From the NCBI GenBank assembly GCA_021396245.1, contig WNYE01000068.1:165395-229394 (forward strand): DNA of 64,000 nt. Reading direction: 5' to 3'. Position numbers and translations under genes: made by a program. Numbering within the stretch: position 1 is the first letter of the stretch; each line of letters begins with the position of its first letter. The DNA comes from Sporothrix humicola (taxonomy: Eukaryota > Ascomycota > Sordariomycetes > Ophiostomatales > Ophiostomataceae). Below, in pieces: positions 45,925 through 56,820 of this stretch. The notes under the pieces were generated by a model, which ran no database searches, was not told the origin of the DNA, and saw only the letters and a program-made list of their open reading frames with translations.

Positions 45925-48472
45925 CTACAGCTCCAGACTCCGCGCCGCACCGGGCGTGGCGCTCAGCGGCTGGACGCCGCCGGCCGGTGGTGCCGCCGGG
46001 AAGCTGAGGCGCTGGCCGTCGACGAGGGCGTCCTGGGCCATGCGCAGGCCCTGGTCGCCGCCCGTAGAGGCAGCGGTCTTGAGGTTGTCCTGGACCTCGC
46101 GCACGCGGCGCTTGAAGGAGAGGCGGTCGAGGAACAGCTGCTGGCGGGCGCGCTCGAGCTCGCGGCGCTCGGCCTGCAGGATGGACTCCATCTCGTTGAA
46201 GTACTTGAGCTTGAGCTCCATCTTTTGCAGGGTGACGTTGACGGCGGCCGAGACAAGGCGGGTCATTTCGCGCTCCTCGTGCGAGGCCAGGCCACCGGAG
46301 CGGGCGCCAATGGACGCCAGCGGCAGGTTGGCAATGTTCTGCTGTGCGCTGCTGAGGGTGGTGGTGGTTGTGGTGGTTGTTGTCGTCGTGGTCGTCTTGT
46401 GCGTCAGCGACAGGTCGACGTCCATGGCATCGTCGCTGCCAGCCTCCTTCTCCTTCTCGTCCTTGCTCTTGCCATCCTTGTCGGCGCCCTCCTCCTCGCC
46501 GCCAGCCTCGAGCTTCTTCTGCAGACCGCGCTTCAGCTCATCCAGCGACTTGTTGGCCGCGGCGGCCGTGCTGGCCGGGTCAGCCAGGCTGGCCAGGAAG
46601 CCAATGACAGACATGACCGGGTTGTCGGCCTGGTTGAAGGGCAGACGGCCGCCGGCGCTGCCGAGGATTGACAGACCAACGGGGCCCTGCTCTTGAACCT
46701 CCGAGTCGAGGTACTTGGACTCAATGTCGAGCTGCAGGAACTGCAGGACACACTCCTCGCGGGTGCGGGTGCCGACGTGGTCGGCGACTTGGCCCCAGTC
46801 GTCGTCGAAGCGCTCAATGGCCTCGAGCAGGCGCACCAGCTCAGCATCGCTCCAGGGAGCGTCGCGGTCAAGGACAGACGAGTAGGTGGGGTTCTCCATG
46901 CGCAGGTACTGCGCGCTGGTCTGGTTGCCGGCCATGCGGCCCTCGAGGTAACAGCTGGGGCACAGGTCGTACTGGGCGCGCGGGTTACCCTCGGCCTGGG
47001 GGTTGTGGTAGTAGATGCGCGTGCAGTCGATGCCACAGAGGTGGCAGTTGACCTTGATGCTGGGCTTCTTGGTGAGCTCCTCCGCAGCCGTTGCGGCGGC
47101 AGCAGCAGATGACGAAGGAGCGGGCGTACCGTTCTGCGCACCGTTAGTAGCAGCAGCACCGGCAGCGCCAGCAGCGTGCGAAGCCTCGCCGTTAGTCTTG
47201 GCTTCCGTCTTGCTGGTAGCGGCAGTAGCAGCACCGCTGCCACCAGCGACCTTGGCGCCGCGCGCGTTGGCCTCGTAAATGTTGCGGCCGACCTCGAGGT
47301 TCAGCTCCGACTTGGGCGCAACACCGGCGGCGGCGCGCGCATCCGTGTCACCGTGCTTCTTGTTGCCCACAACGACAGGGTCAGCCGCAGGCTGCCACGG
47401 CTGCAGGCCGCGGGGCGTGTCGGCAATAATCTTGAAGTGGCCGGTGAAGGGAGGGCCGACGTGCGACGGGCGCTGCTCGTAGTCGACCTGGTAGTTGATA
47501 AGACCCCATTGCTCGAGGAAGGCGTGGACGCGCATGATGGCGCAGACATCGCCCGCCAGGTTGCGACGGCAGGCAGTGACAGTGAGGTACTCGATGGGGT
47601 TCAGGCGGTAGGTGTTGATCATGAAGTCACGGTAGTCCTTGTAGACATGGGGCGTCTTGCTGCGGTTGCGGCTGTTGAAGAACTCGGGCAGGGCTTTCCG
47701 CTCAATGTTGTGGATCTTGTTCATGTCGAACCAGGTGCTGTAGCTGGGGAGGATGATGGCGTGTGTCTGGGTGATGAGGTGCTCGCGCGCAGCGTTCTCG
47801 ACCGTCTCCTTGGACTTGGTGCCGTTGATGCTGTCTGCGCCTTCGCCGGCAGCAGCGCCGCCCTCTGCAGCAGCGCCATTTGCCTCGCCAGAGCCCTTGC
47901 CTGCTGCTGCGGCCGCGCCCTCAGCGCCAGCCGCTGCCGGAGTGCCGTTCTCGCCGGTCTTCACGTCGACCTTGGTCTCCTCAGCCGCGTCGCCCGAAGC
48001 GGCTCCTGCTGTCGCGTCTGCCGAGCCGCTGTTAGCCGCATCGCCCATCTCCTCGTCCTCGGCAGCGCCCGTCGCGGCTGCTGGTGCCTCGGGCGCATTC
48101 AGGGCGTTGTCGGAGAGACCTGCAACGGCAGGCGTCGCGCTGTCCTCCTTAATGACAGGTTCTGTTGTGGTGGGCGCATCTTGTGATTCTGTGGCATCGC
48201 CTTCGCCCATTTGGACATCTGTGAGTGGGAAACCGTATGTTAGCAATTGATTTGATGGCAGTCTGCAGTCATCCATCGAGTCCATCGAAATAAACGCGCG
48301 CGCCATCGCTCATCCATCCATTGGCCGCAATTCCATCTTTGTTTCTTCCAGATTCTCAATCCGTACCTTCGGGTGCTGTGGAGGGCTCGTCTGCAGGTGG
48401 TGCCGCGGCGGGCGGGTTGCTGGCCGGCGTGCCGTTGGCCGGGCTGCCGAAGTTGACGGTATCCTCATCCAT
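45925..48472 (-). CDS. SWI/SNF-RSC chromatin-remodelling subunit (SWI3/RSC8/Ssr2 family)
   Basis: Two exons: 48472-48367 and 48218-45925. The 148-base intron 48219-48366 starts GTACGG, has GCTAAC near the 3' end and ends ACAG. Product 799 residues. This is the dimerising core scaffold of SWI/SNF and RSC complexes. Domains in order: acidic/alanine-rich N-terminus; SWIRM domain (about 182-275: HAIILPSYSTWFDMNKIHNIE, TACRRNLAGDVCAIMRVHAFLEQWGLINYQ); ZZ-like zinc region (about 424-480: CHLCGIDC, LCPSCYLEGRM); SANT domain (about 486-537: PWSDAELVRLLEAIERF, REECVLQFLQLDI); a spacer with a run of 13 threonines; and a C-terminal coiled coil of leucine and arginine heptads (about 692-770). Start ATG 48472 is preceded by GCCACA. 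An upstream in-frame extension begins only at a non-ATG codon. Whether it is the RSC or the SWI/SNF paralogue is not decided here. Confidence 0.92.
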
Positions 48473-49562
48473 TGTGGCGAGGGTGATGGATGTGATGAAA
48501 GAAAGGTCGATGGAGTTGATGGAGTTCGAGAGGTCGAAAAAGATCGAAAAGGGGGCAGCTCGAGTCAATTGCTAGAGACAATTTCGTGATGAGGTGTCGC
48601 GAGATCGTGTCGGGGGTGACAAAAAATGCGCGTCGATTGAAGATTCGCGATGGAGCGCGATGGCAAACGGTGATGCGTAAGCCCAGGGGATAGTCGTCGG
48701 GCAATCGAGACGGATGAAAGTCGAAAGCTCGAAAAAAGGGCGAAATTGAGCCAGACGCCAAACTAGAAACGCCAACTACTGGAAAATAGTAGCGAGTTGG
48801 TAATTTGGCAAGAAAGGAGCGTGCGAAAAAAAGGTACAAGGACCTTCTGTTGGATTGCTAGCGTGGGCAGGTCTCTTGGACGTTGCGAGACGCGATGATG
48901 CTCCACGAGAATTCGATGGTGGTTCGTGATCGCGGTGGTGTCGAGTCGCCCTTTGATTTTTCGCGCCTGGGGGAATTTTGGGGTGGTGGATTGCGAAAGT
49001 TCCAAGGGGCGGACGCTCTTTCCCAAATGGATTGTGATTTGATGGCTGGGGGCAGGAGGAAGGAGCGCGCGTTGCGAAGGTGCAGGAAAAACTGGCAAGC
49101 TAGGAAAGCGCGCGGTGCCTGGTGTGCATGGGTGCCTGAGGCAGGAACCAGGAGAGAGACGGACATTAGGTAAGCACAACCTTCGGTTATCACATGACAC
49201 ATCACGCATTTCTGTCCCTCGTGCTCGCGTGTGTCTCCGAAAAACGGGCACCCAAAGGTACCCAAATACCCATCAACCTCGGGCCGCGTCCAGCCGGCGA
49301 ATACACTGAGTGCTGGACTGCCCCTCCACCCTCGCTAGCACAGCACAACAGCTCGTTCCTCCGCTGGGGCAGGCGCTCACGCTCTCGCTCATAGCCGTCT
49401 TCGGATTTTCGAGCCGCTTTTTTGGAGTCGCTTTTCCTCACCTCGCGATACTCGACGACATCAATTGGTTTTAGGTTTTACGCCTTTTTTTCCTCCAATT
49501 GCGAAACCACACTCACTTTCCGACAAACCTCACCCTCCTTCCTCCCCCACCACCCCGCCACA
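48473..49562. other. Divergent promoter region, SWI3/RSC8 and ETF alpha
   Basis: About 1.1 kb shared by two divergent genes. CCTCGG occurs at 49277-49282, about 280 bases upstream of ETF alpha. The last 150 bases before 49563 are pyrimidine-rich. Short frames here lack support. Confidence 0.5.
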
Positions 49563-50588
49563 ATGCTTTCCACCGTTCGGAGGGCCGTCGCTGGCCCGGC
49601 TCGGCAACAGCTCCGAAGCGCCAGCCTCGCCCGTCTTCTTTCGTCGCTTGCTATCCTCGAGCAGCGCAACGGCCAGCTCAGCACCGGCTCGCTGAGCGCG
49701 GTCACTGCTGCCAAGAAGCTCGGCGGCTCTGTACACGCTTTCGTTGCCGGCAGCGGCGTCAAGGCCGTCGCCGAGGAGGTGGCCAAGATTGACGGCCTCG
49801 AGAAGGTCGTTATTGTCGACAGCGCCACCTACGAAAAGGGCCTGCCCGAGACCTACGCCCCGCTGCTGGTCGAGAACATCAAGAAGGGCGGCTACACACA
49901 CGTCCTGGCCGGCCACTCGGCGTTCGGCAAGAACATCATCCCCCGCGTCGCAGCCCTGCTCGATGTCCAGCCCATTTCGGATGTTACCGCTGTTGAGAGC
50001 GAGTCGACGTTCGTCCGCCCCATCTACGCCGGCAACGCCATTGCCACCGTCGAGTCGACCGACCCCATCAAGATCCTGACCATTCGCGGCACCGCTTTCC
50101 CCGCTGCAGAGTCTGCTGCCGGCAGCGGCAGTGCTGCCATCGAGGAGGGTGTTGACCCCAAGGCCGAGAACCAGACCGAGTGGCTGTCCGAGGACCTGGC
50201 CAAGTCGGACCGCCCTGACCTGTCCACCGCTGGCAAGGTTGTGTCTGGTGGCCGTGGCCTCAAGTCCAAGGAGGAGTTTGACAAGATTATGCTGCCGCTG
50301 GCCGACTCGATTGGCGCGGCTGTTGGTGCTTCGCGTGCGGCTGTCGACAGCGGCTACGCCGACAACTCTCTGCAGGTTGGCCAGACGGGCAAGGTCGTTG
50401 CGCCGCAGCTGTACATGGCTGTCGGTATCTCGGGTGCCATCCAGCACTTGGCGGGCATGAAGGACAGCAAGGTCATTGCCGCAATCAACAAGGACGCTGA
50501 GGCGCCCATCTTCCAGGTTGCCGACGTTGGCCTGGTCGGTGATCTGTTCGAGAAGGTGCCCGAGCTGACCGAGAAGCTCAAGGCATAG
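49563..50588 (+). CDS. etfA: Electron transfer flavoprotein alpha subunit, mitochondrial
   Basis: Single exon, 341 residues; ATG at 49563 in the context CCACAATGCTT. The N-terminus is a mitochondrial presequence (MLSTVRRAVAGPARQQLRSA). ETF takes electrons from acyl-CoA and other matrix dehydrogenases and passes them to ETF-ubiquinone oxidoreductase. The N-terminal half has the alpha-subunit pattern (GSVHAFVAGSG, HVLAGHSAFGKNIIPRVAALL). The C-terminal FAD domain carries SGGRGLKSKEEFDKIMLPLA, GASRAAVDSGY, QVGQTGKVVAPQLYMAVGIS and DAEAPIFQVADVGLVGD. Length and motifs are complete. It lies tail-to-tail with the adrenodoxin reductase gene, 266 bases between stops. Confidence 0.96.
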   Translation: MLSTVRRAVAGPARQQLRSASLARLLSSLAILEQRNGQLSTGSLSAVTAAKKLGGSVHAFVAGSGVKAVAEEVAKIDGLEKVVIVDSATYEKGLPETYAPLLVENIKKGGYTHVLAGHSAFGKNIIPRVAALLDVQPISDVTAVESESTFVRPIYAGNAIATVESTDPIKILTIRGTAFPAAESAAGSGSAAIEEGVDPKAENQTEWLSEDLAKSDRPDLSTAGKVVSGGRGLKSKEEFDKIMLPLADSIGAAVGASRAAVDSGYADNSLQVGQTGKVVAPQLYMAVGISGAIQHLAGMKDSKVIAAINKDAEAPIFQVADVGLVGDLFEKVPELTEKLKA

Positions 50589-50854
50589 AGGCTGAGAGGT
50601 GTCATGAATGACGGACTAAACAAAACATAAAATAGGAACACACTTGGAAAGCATGGCGGAAAAATAATGAAATACATAGATGTGCAGAGCATTATATGGA
50701 GGCTACGGAGGAATTGACTTTACGTTTACATCACTGCCTGGAAATGGATTTCAAATGAGATATGTGCTTCATAAAGGCGAGTTTATTCATGTTTAAATGT
50801 TCTAGGGTCATTCATGTCTATTGTACAATGCTGGTTGCCGTAATAAAGAGGGGG

Positions 50855-52471
50855 TCAACCCAACACAGCCAGCATGTCGGCTGTCTGGGTCAACTTATTT
50901 CGTGGCTTGCCCAGCTCTTTGCCCTTTTCAAGCTCGACCTTGTCGATTTGCTGCCAGTCGGCCCACGACACAACCTTGGCTCCCGTAGTGTCGACCTCGG
51001 TCTTGACGCCGTCCCAACCGCCGCCTTCTTCGCCGCCAGCCAGGAATGCCGCCTTAGACTCCCAGTCACCCACAATGGCATCGGCTGTCGTGAATGCATC
51101 CTCCATGGTCGATGCAATGACACCCGTCGGTCCACGCTTAACCCAGCCTGCACAGTAGAAGCCAGGGTATGGCTCCGTCGTCATGCTGGCATCGGGTGAG
51201 CGCACATCACGCAGAACACGGCCGCGGCCGTCATTCAAGATCATGCCGCGGCGCACGTCAAACGGTATGCCCAGCTCGTCGAATCCTGCGAGAGGCTGAG
51301 ACCGGTAACCAATGGACCGGAAGACGAGTTGTGTTGGGACATCCACGAGCTCACCAGTGTGCTCAGCCTGGGCATTGCTGTCGAATGGTGACGCAAGGTG
51401 TGTCTTTTCAAATGTCGCCGTCGCAACATTCCCATTCTCGCTCCCGTCGGCAGCTGTAAACTTGTTGGGTGCTAGGCAAAAGTCGAGTGACCACGACTTG
51501 TGTGCCTGGTCCAGAGGTGTATAAGAGCCCTTGGCGACGACCTCCATGAGTCGACGCTGGGCTCGCGGCAATTCCTTGAGATTCGACGGCAGTAAAGTAT
51601 CCTTGTCAAAAGGATGCAGTCCAACGTCCGACAGCTTCATGAGCTCGCGCACTTCCTTGATGGTGAAAGCAGCCTGCATGGGCCCGCGACGACCGACAAC
51701 GTGCACGCGCTTAATCCGGCTTGTCGCGAGCGCCTCTAGTGCTGCCTCGTTCATATCCGTCTTGCGCAGAACGTCAATATGCTCCAGCAGCATACGTGCC
51801 ACATCCAGCGCAACATTGCCCTGCCCAATGACGACTGCTGTGTCCGTGTCGGCACGTGCCAGATCGGCCACAATGCGGCCGTTCAAGTCATATTCACCGC
51901 TCGGTAAACCATTGTACCAGCCCACAAAGTCGCGAGCCGCATAGACGCCCTTCAGATCCTCGCCAGGCACGCCCAGCTTGCGGTCCTTGGAGGCGCCGTA
52001 CGCGAAGACAATGGCGTCGTAGTGCCGTGCGAGCGCTGCCAATGGCACATGCCCACCGTTGGGGTTGTGGCTGCTGATGCTGTTCGTCTCTGAGGACCCA
52101 TCGCCGACGGCGACATTGCCCACAAACCGGAAGTCGGGAGACTGAGCCACCTCTTCAAACTTTTCCTGGCAGTTCTTGACCTCGGGATGGTCCGGTGCCA
52201 CGCCAAAGCGCACAAGGCCAAACGGCACGGGCAGCGCCTCGTACATGTCGACCTTGGCGGCCGTCTTGGCCATGACTCGATAGGCAGTATAGAAGCCGGC
52301 AGGGCCGGAGCCGATCACAGCCATGCGCAGCGGCCGGTTGCCAGCCCCGGAGGAGTACCGGACTTGTTGAAGGTGGCATCGCTTCAATGCATCGCTGTGA
52401 CTTCTGAAAGCTGATCCAATCAATTGCGGCGATCGCAATCGCGCGCCGCAAGTCGCTATAACGGGCTGCAT
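50855..52471 (-). CDS. arh1: NADPH-adrenodoxin (ferredoxin) oxidoreductase, mitochondrial
   Basis: Single exon, 538 residues from ATG 52471. The frame continues upstream only to a TTG at 52516. The first 45 residues are Arg/Ser-rich without acidic residues, a mitochondrial presequence. FAD-binding GSGPAG lies at 54-59 and the NADP site GQGNVALDVARM at about 214-225. Also visible: VPFGLVRFGVAPDHP, GVYAARDFVGWYNG and the C-terminal GWVKRGPTGVIASTMEDAF that closes over FAD. The enzyme passes electrons from NADPH to mitochondrial ferredoxin (Yah1) for iron-sulfur cluster and haem A synthesis; yeast ARH1 is essential. Several short insertions between motifs look family-typical. Confidence 0.95.
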   Translation of the reverse strand: MQPVIATCGARLRSPQLIGSAFRSHSDALKRCHLQQVRYSSGAGNRPLRMAVIGSGPAGFYTAYRVMAKTAAKVDMYEALPVPFGLVRFGVAPDHPEVKNCQEKFEEVAQSPDFRFVGNVAVGDGSSETNSISSHNPNGGHVPLAALARHYDAIVFAYGASKDRKLGVPGEDLKGVYAARDFVGWYNGLPSGEYDLNGRIVADLARADTDTAVVIGQGNVALDVARMLLEHIDVLRKTDMNEAALEALATSRIKRVHVVGRRGPMQAAFTIKEVRELMKLSDVGLHPFDKDTLLPSNLKELPRAQRRLMEVVAKGSYTPLDQAHKSWSLDFCLAPNKFTAADGSENGNVATATFEKTHLASPFDSNAQAEHTGELVDVPTQLVFRSIGYRSQPLAGFDELGIPFDVRRGMILNDGRGRVLRDVRSPDASMTTEPYPGFYCAGWVKRGPTGVIASTMEDAFTTADAIVGDWESKAAFLAGGEEGGGWDGVKTEVDTTGAKVVSWADWQQIDKVELEKGKELGKPRNKLTQTADMLAVLG

Positions 52472-53961
52472 AGCGGCAGTGGCATGTCGTTGCAACTTTG
52501 CAGCAGGTTTCGTCAAGGCACTGCTGGTATTTGCGTCGTAAGTGATTTAAGTTTTATGTCAAAGTGCTTTGAGGCTCGAGGTATGACGACAGAGCTCCGG
52601 TTTTCGAATTTCGATTTGCCGTCCATTTTATTGGGCAAAATGCGTCTGTAGTTAGTGGAAGCTGGGGTCCAATTGCCCATAACTCCGCTGGATGGAGCTT
52701 CCTGAGTCACCTAGGCATTGTCACTAGACACGCCCGTAGATACGAGGGACTAGAATCTGCCCTCGGATTTGGTGAAAATGAAGCTTTTCGCATCGAATTC
52801 GACAATTGACTCGGCAATTGAACAAGCTTCACAAATTGAGCCCAATGCGCGGGATTCATGACGGCTCGTCCGCAATTCGGATCTAGTGAGGTCTTTCTCA
52901 CCGTGCGGCCCGCGCTCGTAGGGCAGAAGGACCGCCAACTCGCCGCCAATGTGGTGTTGTACAAAAAACATGATATTTCGGACTATTTCCTTCAATTGAA
53001 GCATTTTTGGCGATACTTGTCAAAATGTCTCGGGAAGGAATGTTGTCACGGCTGCGCTTTCCCCATTTTCGCCAAGTTCGTGACTTGCTCCTTCCAATCA
53101 TGATTGTCCAACTCGTGCCGCAGTCGCACCTGCCCTGAGCCTTGCAGGCGCTCTCCAAATTCCAGCTGGCCCGCGTTGCTGTGGCAACAAAGTCCCTTAC
53201 CTGTCTCACCAAACAGCACAGACAGCTCTTGCCCTGCAGCACGCAAAATTGGCAGATTGCCCCTCTGGAAAGTGCTTCGTAGTGTAGTGGTTTGCGCCTT
53301 CCCTGAGAAAATACGACAATAATTCCAAGCGGTGAATACGAGCAAGGAAGGTGCGCCCGACCAGCTGGCTCTGCTATTACCTCGCTGCCTCCCGTCTGCG
53401 ATAATATCACAGGAATCTTTTCCTCTGCATCCCGTCTTTGCATTGCTTTTACATATTTTCACACTCTCTTTCCCACCAACAACGAAAACCCCCGACAGAC
53501 GAATATTCGACTCGCCTTAGCCGGTGCATTCCAACGAGCAACATTGTTGCGAGCCGTCATTCAATATTCAACGTGGGATCGTCTGGGACGACACTACCTA
53601 TTTGATTTGACAGGAAAAAGGAATCAGAAGAAAGAAGACAGAAGAGAAGAAAAAGGAACATTTACCAGAAAGAAAGGAGCCGAGACAATCAACGGATAAA
53701 ACCCGTTCACGAGGATCGAAGAATACCACCAATTCGCACGACGAGCATCACGATTTATTGCCTTCTCGACATCGCAGGAACGCACACTAGAACAACTTGA
53801 GCAAAGACGACGGCCAACATCCTCGCGCATCAGAGACACGAGCTATTTCTCAGGAACGCAACTTGGCAAGACAACAGCAACGGACAAACAAGGGCCTGGC
53901 CCGATCTTCACTCTCGCGAGTACCAGTACAGAGTACGAGGGAGAGCCCCTTGACCTTCACA
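52472..53961. other. Divergent promoter region, ARH1 and the membrane protein
   Basis: About 1.5 kb. The right part (about 53440-53961) is the probable 5' leader of the plus-strand membrane-protein gene, CA/GA-rich, with no ATG in the coding frame before 53962. A tRNA A-box look-alike at about 53280 was rejected. No gene seen. Confidence 0.5.
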
Positions 53962-56333
53962 ATGGGAGGTCAACAGCCGTTCCTCTACGAGGCCGATCGG
54001 AGCTCGTCGAGCTTTCCCGAAAAGCCATTCGACCCAAAGGCCGTCACGCGTGCCAGCTGGCAGCCCAAGCCGGTCAAGCCCAAGCAAGAAGGGCCGCTGG
54101 TGCAGCTCAACCGTCACCCTGAGTATGTTATTTTGTCCCCTCTCCCAAATTTACCCCTTTTGTTTGTTTGGCATCTTTCGTTTCCGATCCTTGATTTTGG
54201 TGCACCCTGCTGCTTTCTTCTTTCTCAACGCCGCTCCTTTTTCTCTCCTTTGTTTTTGATTCTTCTTTATCTCTCTCATTTCGTCGTCTGTCGACACAGC
54301 CTTTCTCTCCGAATACCTCTTACTGACCTCTCCAAAGCGCTCATGAAGTTATCGGTGGACAGCGCAAGCCCGTCAAGACCATGAGCAGCACCACCAAGGC
54401 CTGGATCAAGGCCATCCGCGTCGTCCAGCTGCTCGTGCGTTTGCTCCAGTTCATCGGAGCGACGGGTATCCTGGTTCTCGTGATTCTTATCACGGGCATG
54501 CCAGGTATCACGACCTGGGTTCTTCGCATCACGGTATGTTTGGCTTCCATCTAGTTATTGTTCTGCTCTAGATATCTAACAAAGTAGGCCGGTTTTGTTA
54601 TTGCTCACAGCGCTTATGGCATCTACCACCACTCCAAGCCCGCCGGCTACCGGACGCCGGCATCGTCGGGCGCCTACCAAGTCTTTGCCGCTTTCTCCGA
54701 TCTGAGCGTTCTTCCTCTGTATGCCTACGGTGCTATGTCCGCCAAGAACAACAGCGCTGAATGGACGACTCTTCTGACGGACCAGTCTGTTGTGGGATAC
54801 CTCGTCACCTCCTTTTACTACACCCTGATCGGTTCCGGTGGTCTGCATGGCCTGTCGCTGGTCATCTCCTTCTGGCTGGCCCTCAAGTTCCGCCAGATTG
54901 CCCAGATGCCGCCTGACATGAACCCTCTCGAGGACCGCTACACCACCCGGTCGAAGAAGCGCCAGCAGAAGCAGCTCAAGGAGATGCAAAAGCAGCAACA
55001 CGCACGCAACAAGTCCTCGATTGCGACTGCCGACACGTTTGAGTCACTGTACAGCCTCGACAACGACAAGGGCCTGCTCAGCCGCCCGCCTTCGGTTCCC
55101 TTCTTGCACACCCGGACTGGCTCCCAGGCCAGCATCTCGTCTCGCGACCCCCGCCTCACTCTGCCTAGCCAAAACAGCCCTTCGTCGAACTCTGCTCGCA
55201 GCTCTCTGGCCAACCTGAAGCGCTCTTCCATGGTGAACACGCCGAACAGCAGCCGCGGTGCCTACGCTGAAATTCCGCTCAACGACGGTGGTTACTCGAA
55301 CTCTCCCGCGTCTCGCCTCAGCTACCACAGTGGCCGCTCCAGCCGTCCCAACTCTAGCACACCCAACGCCTCCAACTCGCCCGCCGGTCTTGGTATCAGC
55401 GAGGCTGCCAACGGTGGCCGTTCCGGCAAGTTCACCGAGACATGGCAAACGACGGAATCCATGGTCAACCGCACGGCACAGCGCAACCAGGCTCTGAACA
55501 CGATGGTCCTCAACGCATCTGGCAAACGGCAGGGCTATGGGGTCGTCAGCCAGGCCTACGACTTCCGCGACTCGGACGGCGAGGACTCGGATACGGATAC
55601 GGTGCACCGCCACAATGTTGACGATGATGACAACGACGAGAACGCCCGCTACGACAACTACAACTACGACCACGACGAGGACCCGAATCACCCCAACCCG
55701 CTGCGCTCAAACCCGCCACGGACTAGAACTCCGTTCCACCGCCCTGGCCAGAGCCGCGACAACAACGGCCGCCCCACTTCTGTTGCCCCGTCCATGACTT
55801 CATCTGTTCACACGAGCACCACGTACAACAACCAAGTTCTTGGCGAGGTGCCGATCAACGACCGTCGTGTCAGCGGTGGTTACACCCTCGACATTGCCGA
55901 CGCCATGGGCTCCAACATTGCCAAGGCGGTCAGAGGCACCCCTACGAAGGACACTGGCCGCGGTCTTACAAACGGAAAGCTGTCGCCTCAGGAGGCACCA
56001 AAGTCTGGTGGTAAGGTTTCGCGCACGCCAACTAAGCGGTGGACATGGGCACCTCGCAGCCGCCAGAGCAGTGTGCAGAAGGAGGAAGATTTCTACAGCA
56101 AGCCCTATGGTCAGCTCAAGTCGGCCACGCCACCAATCATGGTGGGCGAGGATCTGTCTGCTGGCAGTTCGGGCACGCGGCAGGTGTCCAGTGGCAACGA
56201 TTACGACCTCGGCAGCGACCGGTACCTGTACTATGGCGATAACAACGCCAACACGTTTGGCCGGCGGAACGTGAGCGGTAAGATTGCCGAAGAAGGCCGG
56301 GCCTACTCTCGGTACAGCACATTGAACAACTGA
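53962..56333 (+). CDS. Uncharacterised four-helix membrane protein with long Ser/Asn-rich tail
   Basis: Exons 53962-54122, 54338-54533 and 54588-56333; introns 54123-54337 (GTATGT..AAAG, branch TACTGAC) and 54534-54587 (GTATGT..GTAG, branch CTAAC). Product 700 residues, ATG in the context TTCACAATGGGA. The N-terminal cytosolic segment (about 1-80) starts MGGQQPFLYEADRSSSSFP. Four predicted membrane helices follow: about 82-107, 111-133, 149-168 and 194-219. The remaining 480 residues are hydrophilic: a basic/Gln-rich stretch (RSKKRQQKQLKEMQKQQ), Ser/Asn-rich segments, an Asp/Asn-rich acidic patch and a Gly/Ser-rich C-terminus. The layout recalls small tetraspan (MARVEL-like) proteins with a cytoplasmic tail, but I do not recognise a named family. 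The many Ser-Pro and Arg-x-x-Ser sites suggest a phosphorylated tail. Both introns keep the frame and lie among the conserved helices, so the gene model is well supported. Confidence 0.85.
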
Positions 56334-56820
56334 GGACGACGACAGTTGTCCCCACACTAATAATATTCATACGACAATGTGGTGATGATGTCGGACGTTT
56401 CTTTTTTATTTGCCTTACTTTTGGTATGTTCTGGTCTTTTGGGGAAAGAGCCAGAATTGGATCGACTCTTGGGATTGGAAAAGGCGACGGACGGCTAGGG
56501 GGAGATTTCATATGTAAAGCGTGTCTTGTTCAAGCGGGCTGTCGGAAGATATCATCTCACATGTCAAACGGCGTTTCTGGGTTTTATTATATTTTGCTAT
56601 TTTTTGAATTTGTATTTTGTTGCTATTTATTGTCCGATACATGGACTCGCTTCTTAGGTAGAATTAATACTACTTTGTAGCCAACAACCTTTTTGTTCCA
56701 ATGATTGTCCCTGTTATGATATGTCTTGATACGCCCAATGTGTTCCAAAATCCAATTGCAGTTTTGTCGTGGTGTTGAATAGTGGTCATTAAATTTGTTT
56801 ACACCCCTGAATTAGGCTGG
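56334..56820. other. Convergent 3' intergenic region
   Basis: 487 bases between the stops of the membrane protein gene and PMS1, AT-rich at about 56575-56690. No gene seen. Confidence 0.5.

Noticed and set aside
47176..48186. 336-codon plus-strand frame opposite SWI3/RSC8
   Set aside because: Antisense shadow of an alanine-rich coding stretch, giving an Ala/Val/Gly-rich meaningless product.
53270..53360. tRNA-like A box (TAGTGTAGTGG) followed by a possible tRNA body
   Set aside because: No B box of the GGTTCRANYCC type follows at a proper distance, and no acceptor stem pairs. At most a chance match or a half-tRNA relic.
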